This document shows, in pieces, positions 57,299 to 64,000 of a stretch of DNA of 64,000 bases. Source of the DNA: Mesopusillimonas faecipullorum (GTDB lineage Bacteria > Pseudomonadota > Gammaproteobacteria > Burkholderiales > Burkholderiaceae_B); assembly GCF_020539505.1 (NCBI RefSeq), contig NZ_JACDXW010000008.1, positions 1 through 64,000 of the forward strand. Direction: 5' to 3'. A program made the translations under genes and the position numbers. How positions within the stretch are numbered: position 1 is the stretch's first letter; every line of letters begins with the position of its first letter. Under the pieces are notes generated by a model that was given only the letters and a program-made list of their open reading frames with translations, was not told where the DNA came from and ran no database searches.

Positions 57299-58651
57299 CT
57301 AGCGTGTCGCCAACAAGGCCTCGACAGCGCGTGCCGCCGCAAACAATGACGCGTCACGCCCTGCCTGCGCCGCAAACATCAGTCCCACCGGGGCTTCGTT
57401 CGGCTGATGGCAAGGCATGGAAATAGCGCAGCCATTCAAGAAGTTGATGAAGGTAGGATTGCGCAGCATAGCCAAGTTGATGCGGCCATAGGCTTCGTCA
57501 TTCGTCAGTTCGGCCAGAGTGGGTGCGATAGTGGGAACTGTCGGACAAGCAATTAGATCGACATGCAGCAAGTGCGCCTCGACCCGCCGTATCCAGTCCG
57601 CACGCAGGCGGTCCAGCTCAATGATATCGGCGTGGGTTTGTTGCGCCCCCTTCTCGATACGCACCCGCACACGCGGGTCGTAATGCTGGCCTTTTTCGGC
57701 CATCAAGTATCGGTGTGCACGATAGGCCTCTGCTGCCGTATAACCGCCTTTAGCATTGATCACGGCCAATTCAGCAAACTCATGGAACGGCATATCGATG
57801 ATCTGTGCGCCAGCTTGCGACAAGTGTTGCAAGGCAGAGGCAAAAGCATGCGACACATCGGTGTCCAGGCCATCCAGCACCAGCGTTTGCGGAATGCCGA
57901 TACGCAGGCCCTTCAAGTCTGCGCATTGATCAAGCTGAACGGGTTCGCCCGCCAGGATGGCATCGACAATGGCGCAGCAATCTACAGAAGCGCCGATAGG
58001 ACCGATACTGTCCAAGGCGCTGGACAGGGGGTATGCCCCTCGCAGCGATACCCTGGAAGCAGTGGGCTTGTAGCCCACCAGGCCTGTCAAGGCGGCAGGG
58101 ATGCGACAAGAGCCGCCGGTGTCAGTGCCCAAGGCGACCACCGCCATGCCGTCCGTCACCGAAATGGCCGCACCCGATGACGAGCCACCGGGGATGCGCC
58201 CTGTCGCCCTGTCGTAAGGGTTGAGCGGCGTGCCGTAATGCGGGTTCAAGCCCAGGCCGGAGTACGCGAACTCGGTCATATTGGTGCGGCCAATGGGAAT
58301 GAAACCGGCTGCCTTTAACCGTGCCACGGCATCGGCATCCCGAGTGGCAGGAGGCTGTCCGGCCAGCACGCGTGAGCCGGCCGTGGTGGTCTGCCCCTGG
58401 ATATCGAACAAATCCTTGATCGATACCGGAATGCCGGCATACGGCCTGGTACAGCGGCCTGCCCTGCGTTCACGGTCCACGGCATCTGCTGCTGCCAGCG
58501 CCGCCTGGACATCGACATGCAGGAAAGTGCGCGCCCCTTCACCCACCGGGTCCTGGATGCGTGCGAGACACCTTTGCACCAGTTCGCGACTACTGGTCAC
58601 TCCTTGCGCCAAAGCCAAGCGCAAGGACTCAAGGGTAGGGGGCATGGCCAT
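57299..58651 (-). CDS. Amidase (amidase-signature family)
   Basis: 450 residues with the Ser-cisSer-Lys triad of the amidase-signature family: Lys in VSIKDLFDIQG, cis-Ser in PGGSSSGAAISV and nucleophile Ser in DTGGSCRIPAALTGLVGYKP. It hydrolyses a carboxamide to the acid and ammonia or an amine. The ATG at 58651 (MAMPPTLESLRLALAQG) lies 7 bases after the cupin gene, so DUF2848, cupin and amidase form one minus-strand operon. The substrate is unknown, but with the ring-type monooxygenase and semialdehyde dehydrogenase it could open or trim an N-containing compound. Confidence 0.92.
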   Translation of the reverse strand: MAMPPTLESLRLALAQGVTSSRELVQRCLARIQDPVGEGARTFLHVDVQAALAAADAVDRERRAGRCTRPYAGIPVSIKDLFDIQGQTTTAGSRVLAGQPPATRDADAVARLKAAGFIPIGRTNMTEFAYSGLGLNPHYGTPLNPYDRATGRIPGGSSSGAAISVTDGMAVVALGTDTGGSCRIPAALTGLVGYKPTASRVSLRGAYPLSSALDSIGPIGASVDCCAIVDAILAGEPVQLDQCADLKGLRIGIPQTLVLDGLDTDVSHAFASALQHLSQAGAQIIDMPFHEFAELAVINAKGGYTAAEAYRAHRYLMAEKGQHYDPRVRVRIEKGAQQTHADIIELDRLRADWIRRVEAHLLHVDLIACPTVPTIAPTLAELTNDEAYGRINLAMLRNPTFINFLNGCAISMPCHQPNEAPVGLMFAAQAGRDASLFAAARAVEALLATR

Positions 58652-58658
58652 CGTATCG

Positions 58659-59039
58659 TCAGACCGGGTCGTAATAATGGATTTCCAACAGTACACAGCC
58701 GTTCACGGACTTGAAGGGTCCGTGCTTGGCGCCAGGCGGACGGCAAGCATAGGTATTGGGTGCGAAGGATTCGCCGCCGTTGCCCTGGGCGTCATTGCCC
58801 ACGATCATGTCGCCCGACAACTGGTAGACCTCTTCCCAGTAATCGTGTACGAAAGGGGCTGTGGTGTAGACGCCGGCTTCGAAGCGCAATAGCCGCGTGC
58901 GCGTACCGCGTTTGTTCTTTTCGTCCAATGCACCCGCAATGATCTTCTGCGCAATGCCGGGCGGATAACCGGGCGGCGTCTCCCAGCCGGTACTCATGTC
59001 GATAGCATGAAACTCATCATGCAATTTGTTGACCGCCAT
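58659..59039 (-). CDS. Cupin-domain protein
   Basis: 126 residues. The core RTRLLRFEAGVYTTAPFVHDYWEE with YQLSGDMIVG and ACRPPGAKHGPF shows the two cupin motifs (His and Glu positions), forming a small beta-barrel that usually holds a metal. It could be a dioxygenase, isomerase or ligand sensor; the size fits a single-domain enzyme or regulator. It starts 39 bases after the DUF2848 gene and runs into the amidase gene. Confidence 0.8.
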   Translation of the reverse strand: MAVNKLHDEFHAIDMSTGWETPPGYPPGIAQKIIAGALDEKNKRGTRTRLLRFEAGVYTTAPFVHDYWEEVYQLSGDMIVGNDAQGNGGESFAPNTYACRPPGAKHGPFKSVNGCVLLEIHYYDPV

Positions 59040-59078
59040 GTGTCTTGCTCCTTTGCCGTGTAGGCATCAACGCGGACT

Positions 59079-59759
59079 TCAGCCCGCAATAGGCAGCACT
59101 GCCACGCGATAGGCATGATGCAGGCTGCGGTTCAATACCGGGTCGTGCAACTCAAACTCGAAGGACTCGGAGAAACGAATTCCGCCTACTGCCGCCAGCG
59201 TCCCGCAGAACATGACGGCTCCTTCGGGCAAGTCGTCACCGGCATCCCCATACCCTGCCATCAACTCTGCCGGATCACGCATGGTCGTCACCGACCCCGT
59301 TTGATAAAGCACGCGTTGGCCGGCCTCCGTGATCCATGAGTGCAACACCAAACTGTCCCAATGCGGGGCAATGTCTTGCCAGGACCACCAAGTCTCACCT
59401 ATCGGCTTATCGCACAGTTGTTTGGAAATTGCGACGCCTATGGTCTCCAGCTTGCGGTCGGTATGGTCGGAGCCTATGCCTATCCACAAACGGCCCTCAT
59501 GCTTAAGCAGCACGAACTCGACTTCACCGCTGGAGTCCTGGCCACTGACCTCAATGACAGGCTCTGTCGTAAGCCGCGCAGCGGCAACGCGGTAATACAT
59601 GGGCGTAGCTGCTGGACGCGGCACACCCAGGGCCTCCAGTTCAACAATGTGTTTTTCCATGGCCTCACGGTCACGTCCCGTCCAGCCGGCAATGACTGCG
59701 TGGCGAATATCGACCTCACAAGTTCGTGTTTCTGCCTGTGCTGCCAGTGTCAATTTCAT
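59079..59759 (-). CDS. DUF2848 family protein
   Basis: 226 residues matching my recollection of DUF2848 (VRHAVIAGWTGRDRE-like start, here DIRHAVIAGWTGRDREAMEK; then SGEVEFVLLKHEGRLWIGIG and SDHTDRKLE). Its function is unknown. The GSDHTDR stretch with conserved Asp and His looks like a metal or active site. It is first in the DUF2848-cupin-amidase operon and divergent from the LysR gene, which fits a role in the same pathway. Confidence 0.8.
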   Translation of the reverse strand: MKLTLAAQAETRTCEVDIRHAVIAGWTGRDREAMEKHIVELEALGVPRPAATPMYYRVAAARLTTEPVIEVSGQDSSGEVEFVLLKHEGRLWIGIGSDHTDRKLETIGVAISKQLCDKPIGETWWSWQDIAPHWDSLVLHSWITEAGQRVLYQTGSVTTMRDPAELMAGYGDAGDDLPEGAVMFCGTLAAVGGIRFSESFEFELHDPVLNRSLHHAYRVAVLPIAG

Positions 59760-60058
59760 GATGCGTGTGTCCTGATGAAGTCGTCATCACTTGATGCCCA
59801 TCCCTTGACGACCGCAAGCGACTCCATTACCAAGTGAACAAACATATTGAGAAAAAAGCATGATCCTGTTTGGGCTATATATCCGGCGCATCGTCAATCG
59901 ACAAACTGCCGAAAAATCTGAATATCTCGCAAAACTCTGATTATCATTAAGATAAAAAAACCGCTCCCAGACACGATCTCCAAGCTCATCTTAGAAGCGT
60001 TGCACATCTTCATCAAACGATTTATTCTTGATACATCTTGACTTTTACGAATCAACTT
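59760..60058. promoter_or_regulatory. Divergent promoter region between DUF2848 and LysR genes
   Basis: 299 AT-rich bases that must hold the start of the DUF2848 operon and of the LysR gene. LysR regulators usually bind such gaps at a T-N11-A palindrome; I see no single clear candidate. Confidence 0.4.
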
Positions 60059-60967
60059 ATGCGCCGCCGCTTGCCCAGCATCAACGCCCTGACCGCTTTC
60101 GAAGCCGCTGCCCGCCATGCAAGCATCACCCGTGCTGCCAACGAGCTCTCGCTAACAGAAAGTGCCGTCTCGCGGCAGATATCCTTGCTGGAAGAAAAAT
60201 TGGGCCTGCGGCTTTTCAACCGTATCAAGAAGCGCATTTCGCTGACTCGTGCAGGCGTCTTATATGCTGCCCGCGTGGGTCAGATCATCAAGCGTATCGA
60301 GCGCGACACACTGGAAGTCATGGCTCATGAAGGCAATGGCGCCACACTGGAAATCACGTCGCTGCCGACTGTCGGTGCACAATGGATGGTCTCGCGCCTG
60401 GGGGGGTTTTATGCGCAGCATCCCGACCTGACCATTCATGTCAGTGCACGCAGCGGACGCTTCTTTTTTACGGAAAGCGCCTTCGACGGCGCTTTGTATT
60501 TCGGCCAACCCGACTGGCCTGGCGCCCGTACCGATTACTTGTTCGACGAACTCTTGTTGCCTGTCGGCAGCCCGTCTTTCCTACGCGGCGCTAAGACCAT
60601 CACAGCGCATGACATTGCTAAACATAGACTGCTGCACCTGATGTCACGCCCCGATGCCTGGCGCCATTGGTGTGCCAAAGCCGGTCTGGATGACATCAAT
60701 GTCATGCGCGGTCCCCGTTTCGAGATCCAATCCATGCTGGTCAGCGCAGCCTGCGCTGGCTTGGGTGTAGCGCTGTTGCCCCGCTTCCTGATCGAAGAAC
60801 CGTTGCGCAGCGGCGAACTATGCGTCCTGTCTCATCTGCCCATACACAGTGAAGGCGCCTATTATTTTGCCTACCCCGAGGAAAAGGCCGACGACGCTTT
60901 GCTAGCGGAATTTCGCGCCTGGCTGCAAGCACAAGCCGAAGAGTTCCGCCAACCGCTGCCCACCTAA
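60059..60967 (+). CDS. LysR family regulator (GcvA-like)
   Basis: 302 residues: N-terminal winged helix-turn-helix (LPSINALTAFEAAARHASIT, RAANELSLTESAVSRQISLL) and a C-terminal substrate-binding-like sensor domain. The N-terminus follows the GcvA pattern. The ATG at 60059 is preferred over a TTG at 60038. As usual for the family, it probably regulates the divergent operon (DUF2848, cupin, amidase) and perhaps the monooxygenase-transporter operon in response to a pathway intermediate. Confidence 0.92.
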   Translation: MRRRLPSINALTAFEAAARHASITRAANELSLTESAVSRQISLLEEKLGLRLFNRIKKRISLTRAGVLYAARVGQIIKRIERDTLEVMAHEGNGATLEITSLPTVGAQWMVSRLGGFYAQHPDLTIHVSARSGRFFFTESAFDGALYFGQPDWPGARTDYLFDELLLPVGSPSFLRGAKTITAHDIAKHRLLHLMSRPDAWRHWCAKAGLDDINVMRGPRFEIQSMLVSAACAGLGVALLPRFLIEEPLRSGELCVLSHLPIHSEGAYYFAYPEEKADDALLAEFRAWLQAQAEEFRQPLPT

Positions 60968-61027
60968 GCACGATTCACGCTCCCTACACGCAACGCAGTT
61001 CCGCCAGTGGGCAACCAGCCTTCTGCC

Positions 61028-62059
61028 TCATAAACCATCGAATGCGCCTTTGGCGATCATCACCTTGTTGCGTTTGCGTAGTCGTCGTACCTTGGGATCG
61101 TGATTGCTTAAAACTTCCGCATGCTGCGCTTCAATAAAGTCGGAAAGCGCCGACTTTTCTTCACTGACCGCTCGATACAGTTCGTCAGCGTCTCTGCGTA
61201 TGGCACGGCAGTCGCGCATGAAGGAACGAAAACGTACGCGGGAAAGTGCTTCTTTATCGGTGAACACCAGGTGTAGTTCGCGCTCGCCTTCATGAGACTC
61301 ATCAAGCATATAAACCCCGCTCAATCCGCGAGCATCCCAGCTGTCGCTCAGTGCCTCGTAGCGAGCCTGCGCATAGCCCCACAAGCGCTCGCGCAGTTCC
61401 TCCAGCACCTCTTCTTGCCCGTCGGCGCTCACGCGCATGTCCCATCGCGTGTTCTCACCTACCTGTTCACCGTGATGCGGGCCAGGAACATATTGGTGTG
61501 GAATCCGCTGTTCGAGCAACTGGCTACCCAGTTCGTCGAGCAGCGAATTTTGATAGCCCGCCGCCATGGATAAGGTGGCATAGGTAAATTTTCCATCGAC
61601 GAATAGCCTCGCCCAGCCCAGATAGAGGTAGCCGCGATAAGGCTTGGCAAGGTAATCCTCGCTTTCTTTCTGGCGATATTCTTCCTGCCAGCGGTACTCG
61701 CTCTCATCGTATTCGCGCAGGGTTTGATACTGAAGAATGGAATCGCCTTCACGAAAATGCTCGTTGAGAAAAAAGTAATCCTCACCGATACCCATTAACG
61801 GCAAAAGGGTTTCGTTCCAGAGATTCAGCTCTTCACCAGAGAGCCGATCAGAGATGCTTTCCGTCTGCTCTACCGACGCCTTCGTGCGTCCGAACAGTTC
61901 CTGCATCAGCACAAGGTCCAGCCGCGCTCGGTCTTCCTCGGGCACCGCGACACCGTAGCGTTCTTGCTGCTCTTGGGGCCAGGAAAAGTACTCTGGCCTC
62001 ACCCGCATCATTGCTCGACGAAGCTCAGGTTTCCAGCCGTCTAGCGGTTCTTGCGTCAT
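61028..62059 (-). CDS. Uncharacterised 343-residue protein
   Basis: I do not recognise this family. The protein (start MTQEPLDGWKPELRRAMMRV) is acidic, rich in charged residues and mainly helical, with no signal peptide or transmembrane segment. It has a basic tail (PKVRRLRKRNKVMIAKGAF). Codon use and composition match its neighbours, so it looks like a real gene. It lies between the LysR gene and the alkylation-repair cluster and shares no operon with either. Confidence 0.65.
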   Translation of the reverse strand: MTQEPLDGWKPELRRAMMRVRPEYFSWPQEQQERYGVAVPEEDRARLDLVLMQELFGRTKASVEQTESISDRLSGEELNLWNETLLPLMGIGEDYFFLNEHFREGDSILQYQTLREYDESEYRWQEEYRQKESEDYLAKPYRGYLYLGWARLFVDGKFTYATLSMAAGYQNSLLDELGSQLLEQRIPHQYVPGPHHGEQVGENTRWDMRVSADGQEEVLEELRERLWGYAQARYEALSDSWDARGLSGVYMLDESHEGERELHLVFTDKEALSRVRFRSFMRDCRAIRRDADELYRAVSEEKSALSDFIEAQHAEVLSNHDPKVRRLRKRNKVMIAKGAFDGL

Positions 62060-62269
62060 GGGGGAAATGTCCTTGCCTACCTATGCTGATCATCATCTCG
62101 CTACACGCATGATAGAGGTAAAAAGACTCGTCTTGGTAGGCGTGGTAACCGCAACTGTGGTGACGCGGTAAACGCCACTACCGTAGTATCAGTGAAAAGC
62201 ATCAGCGCAAGATCAAGCACGCTGGGGTTAGACTGATAAGCATCCTTGTGTTGCTCCCCCACATGCATC

Positions 62270-62920
62270 ATGACCAGCTTGTATCTTTTCGAAGAACTCG
62301 CCCCCAACGAACGCGAACGCCTGGGGGATCAAGCGTATGTATTACGCGGCTTTGCGCTGCCCTTCGTCAACGAACTGCTCCCCGCCATTACCCAAATAGC
62401 ATCCCTGTCACCCTTTCGCCAAATGCAAACCCCCGGGGGCTATACCATGTCTGTCGCGTTAACCAACTGCGGCAAGCTGGGCTGGGTGACCGATAGGAGT
62501 GGCTATCGCTATAGCCGTATCGATCCGCAACATAGCCAACCCTGGCCCGCCATGCCCCAAAGCTTTACCCAGTTGGCTCGCACGGCGGCAGCCGAGGCCG
62601 GTTTCCCAGACTTTGAACCCGATGCCTGCCTGCTCAACCGCTATTTGCCAAGCTCACGCATGTCCTTGCATCAAGACAAAAACGAGCGCGACTTCAGCGC
62701 CCCCATCGTCTCGGTTTCCTTGGGTATGACGGCTACCTTTCTGTTCGGCGGCCACCAGCGCAGCGATCGCACCGCCAAAGTGGTCTTGCACCATGGCGAC
62801 GTGGTGGTGTGGGGCGGCCTTGACCGCATGCGTTACCACGGCATCATGCCTTTGAAAGGGCTCGCTCACCCCTTATTGGGTGAGCAGCGCATCAATTTCA
62901 CTTTTCGCAAGGCGGGGTAA
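62270..62920 (+). CDS. alkB: Alpha-ketoglutarate-dependent DNA dioxygenase AlkB
   Basis: 216 residues, the same length as E. coli AlkB. It removes 1-methyladenine and 3-methylcytosine lesions by oxidation. The iron ligands are His and Asp in LHQDKNE and His in RYHGIMP; the 2OG arginines lie in QRINFTFR. The substrate-binding start [20 protein letters not shown] is conserved. The ATG at 62270 is chosen over one at 62246 by comparison of length. It is followed after 2 bases by ogt. Confidence 0.95.
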   Translation: MTSLYLFEELAPNERERLGDQAYVLRGFALPFVNELLPAITQIASLSPFRQMQTPGGYTMSVALTNCGKLGWVTDRSGYRYSRIDPQHSQPWPAMPQSFTQLARTAAAEAGFPDFEPDACLLNRYLPSSRMSLHQDKNERDFSAPIVSVSLGMTATFLFGGHQRSDRTAKVVLHHGDVVVWGGLDRMRYHGIMPLKGLAHPLLGEQRINFTFRKAG

Positions 62921-62922
62921 GC

Positions 62923-63483
62923 ATGAGCACGACCACTTTTTTGCTGGAACGCATGCAAACACCCTTGGGGCAGATGTTGCTGGTCAGCGATGAGCAGCAG
63001 ATTCTGCGTGCGTTGGATTGGTGGGACTATGAAGTGCGCATGCGCGAACTGATGCGTCAGCAGTACAAGGGTACCCACATAGAATTGCGAGAAACCCAGC
63101 TAAGCTCACCGGCAGCGCTGGCCATGCGAGCCTATTTTGAAGGCGACTTGGCCGCCCCCGACACCTTGCACATTGACACCGGCGGCACAGTCTTCCAACG
63201 CGAAGTCTGGCATGCGCTGCGTACCGTCCCCGCAGGCCAAACGCTTAGCTACCTAGAGCTTGCCACCCGCATAGGCCGCCCCAAGGCGGTGCGGGCAGTG
63301 GGTTTGGCCAATGGCGCCAACCCCATCAGCATCGTGCTGCCTTGCCACCGCATTATCGGCAGCAACCGGAACTTGACGGGTTACGGCGGCGGCTTGTTTC
63401 GCAAACGCTGGTTGCTAGAACATGAGAAGGCGGCAGGTTTTGAAACAGCGTCCTTACCCGGCTTTCAAGGCCCGCTTCCCTGA
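62923..63483 (+). CDS. ogt: Methylated-DNA--protein-cysteine methyltransferase
   Basis: 186 residues of the Ogt/MGMT family. The active-site motif PCHRII contains the acceptor cysteine, and the preceding helix-turn-helix ([20 protein letters not shown], then [13 protein letters not shown]) binds DNA. It repairs O6-methylguanine and O4-methylthymine in a suicide reaction. Almost touching alkB upstream and followed by an Ada-like gene, it is part of an alkylation-repair operon. Confidence 0.95.
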   Translation: MSTTTFLLERMQTPLGQMLLVSDEQQILRALDWWDYEVRMRELMRQQYKGTHIELRETQLSSPAALAMRAYFEGDLAAPDTLHIDTGGTVFQREVWHALRTVPAGQTLSYLELATRIGRPKAVRAVGLANGANPISIVLPCHRIIGSNRNLTGYGGGLFRKRWLLEHEKAAGFETASLPGFQGPLP

Positions 63484-63573
63484 TCTTTTTGCCTCAAATA
63501 GCAAGAAGCGGAGTGCCGGCTGCGGCAATAGCGCTTAATCTGTTCCCATGCCGACAACTTCCGGATGGTTTCG

Positions 63574-64000
63574 ATGAACACCTCCAACCCCAACTTGGCT
63601 CAGGCGCAAGCGCCCGTTCAAAAGTCGCATTTGCAGCGAATTACCGAGGCTTGTCGCTTTATTGAAGCCCGCGTTGAGGCTGCCGAACCCCTGCCCACCT
63701 TGGCCGACTTGGCACTTCACGCAGGCATCAGCGCGCACCACTTTCATCGCTTGTTCAAAGCAGAAACCGGGCTTACGCCCAAGGCCTATGCCACCGCACA
63801 TAGGGCCCAGAAACTACGCCAGGCTTTGCAGACCTCGGATACCGTTACCGACGCGATTCATAAGGCGGGTTTCAAGTCCAGCAGCCGTTTCTACGAAAAC
63901 GCCGATCAGTTGTTAGGCATGCAGGCACGCGATTACCGTGATGGCGGCAAGGGCGCAGTCATACGCTTTGCCGTCGGGCAATGTTTCTTGGGCGCGATCC
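63574..64000 (+). CDS. ada: Ada-like regulator/methyltransferase (cut by window end)
   Basis: The 142 visible residues form an AraC-type helix-turn-helix pair (ITEACRFIEARVEAAEPLPT; LALHAGISAHHFHRLFKAET; KAGFKSSSRFYE) followed by VIRFAVGQCFLGAI, which matches the start of the Ada methyltransferase domain. The N-terminal zinc-binding Ada domain, which senses methylphosphotriesters and switches Ada on, is missing: ogt ends only 90 bases upstream. So this is a shorter Ada form, HTH plus MGMT. The gene continues beyond the window. An ATG at 63565 is also in frame. Confidence 0.85.
   Translation, partial: MNTSNPNLAQAQAPVQKSHLQRITEACRFIEARVEAAEPLPTLADLALHAGISAHHFHRLFKAETGLTPKAYATAHRAQKLRQALQTSDTVTDAIHKAGFKSSSRFYENADQLLGMQARDYRDGGKGAVIRFAVGQCFLGAI

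Overview
The window reads as chromosome of a beta-proteobacterium, most likely family Alcaligenaceae (Bordetella/Achromobacter/Pusillimonas type). Its backbone is the dnaA-side replication block (gyrB, dnaN, dnaA; 2345-7349, minus strand) plus the rpmH-rnpA-yidD-yidC-mnmE block (21218-27761, plus strand). These blocks normally face each other across a short origin-like gap. Here about 13.9 kb separates them, holding an AraC regulator, a Tat-type GMC alcohol dehydrogenase, an aldehyde dehydrogenase, a four-gene polyamine-type ABC importer, a GDSL lipoprotein and a two-component system. A catalase with a good OxyR site and a LOG-family gene lie between yidC and mnmE.

Positions 1-2300 are decayed accessory DNA: an IS3-type transposase remnant, the C-terminal Fis helix-turn-helix of a lost regulator, an intact class II Fic protein, two long operator-like palindromes and a truncated HipB-type antitoxin.

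Positions 27744-45490 form a genomic island at the 3' end of mnmE. It is bounded by 20-bp near-repeats that both encode the MnmE tail FCIGK-stop and differ only at third codon positions. The island holds a P4-type integrase broken by an internal deletion, then one tightly packed operon: winged-helix regulator, Mrr nuclease with an EVE/PUA-like N-terminus, SNF2/RapA-type helicase, a 1185-residue SIR2 protein, type III methyltransferase Mod, RhuM, a 36-codon micro-ORF and the type III restriction subunit Res. This looks like a composite anti-phage system in which a SIR2 gene of low GC content is inserted between a helicase/nuclease pair and a type III restriction-modification system. Perfect palindromes lie in frame inside rhuM and the micro-ORF. 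The right end of the island carries remnants of an integrative conjugative element: a second tyrosine recombinase and a frameshifted STY4528-like replication gene. Beyond the right att site, 45575-46155 is the scar of a second copy of the same operon, with promoter, operator and the start of the regulator joined directly to the mod tail and the start of a divergent rhuM.

After a large 2-oxoglutarate/Fe(II) dioxygenase, 48936-60967 is a catabolic cluster: FAD monooxygenase, branched-chain-type ABC importer with a fused permease-ATPase, SDR and succinate-semialdehyde-type dehydrogenase on the plus strand; DUF2848, cupin and amidase on the minus strand; and a divergent LysR regulator. Uptake of an amide or N-heterocyclic compound, its hydroxylation and amide cleavage, then oxidation of a semialdehyde is a reasonable reading, but the substrate is not visible. 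The window ends with an uncharacterised gene and an alkylation-repair cluster (alkB, ogt, Ada-like, the last cut by the window edge). I saw no tRNA or rRNA genes and no CRISPR array.
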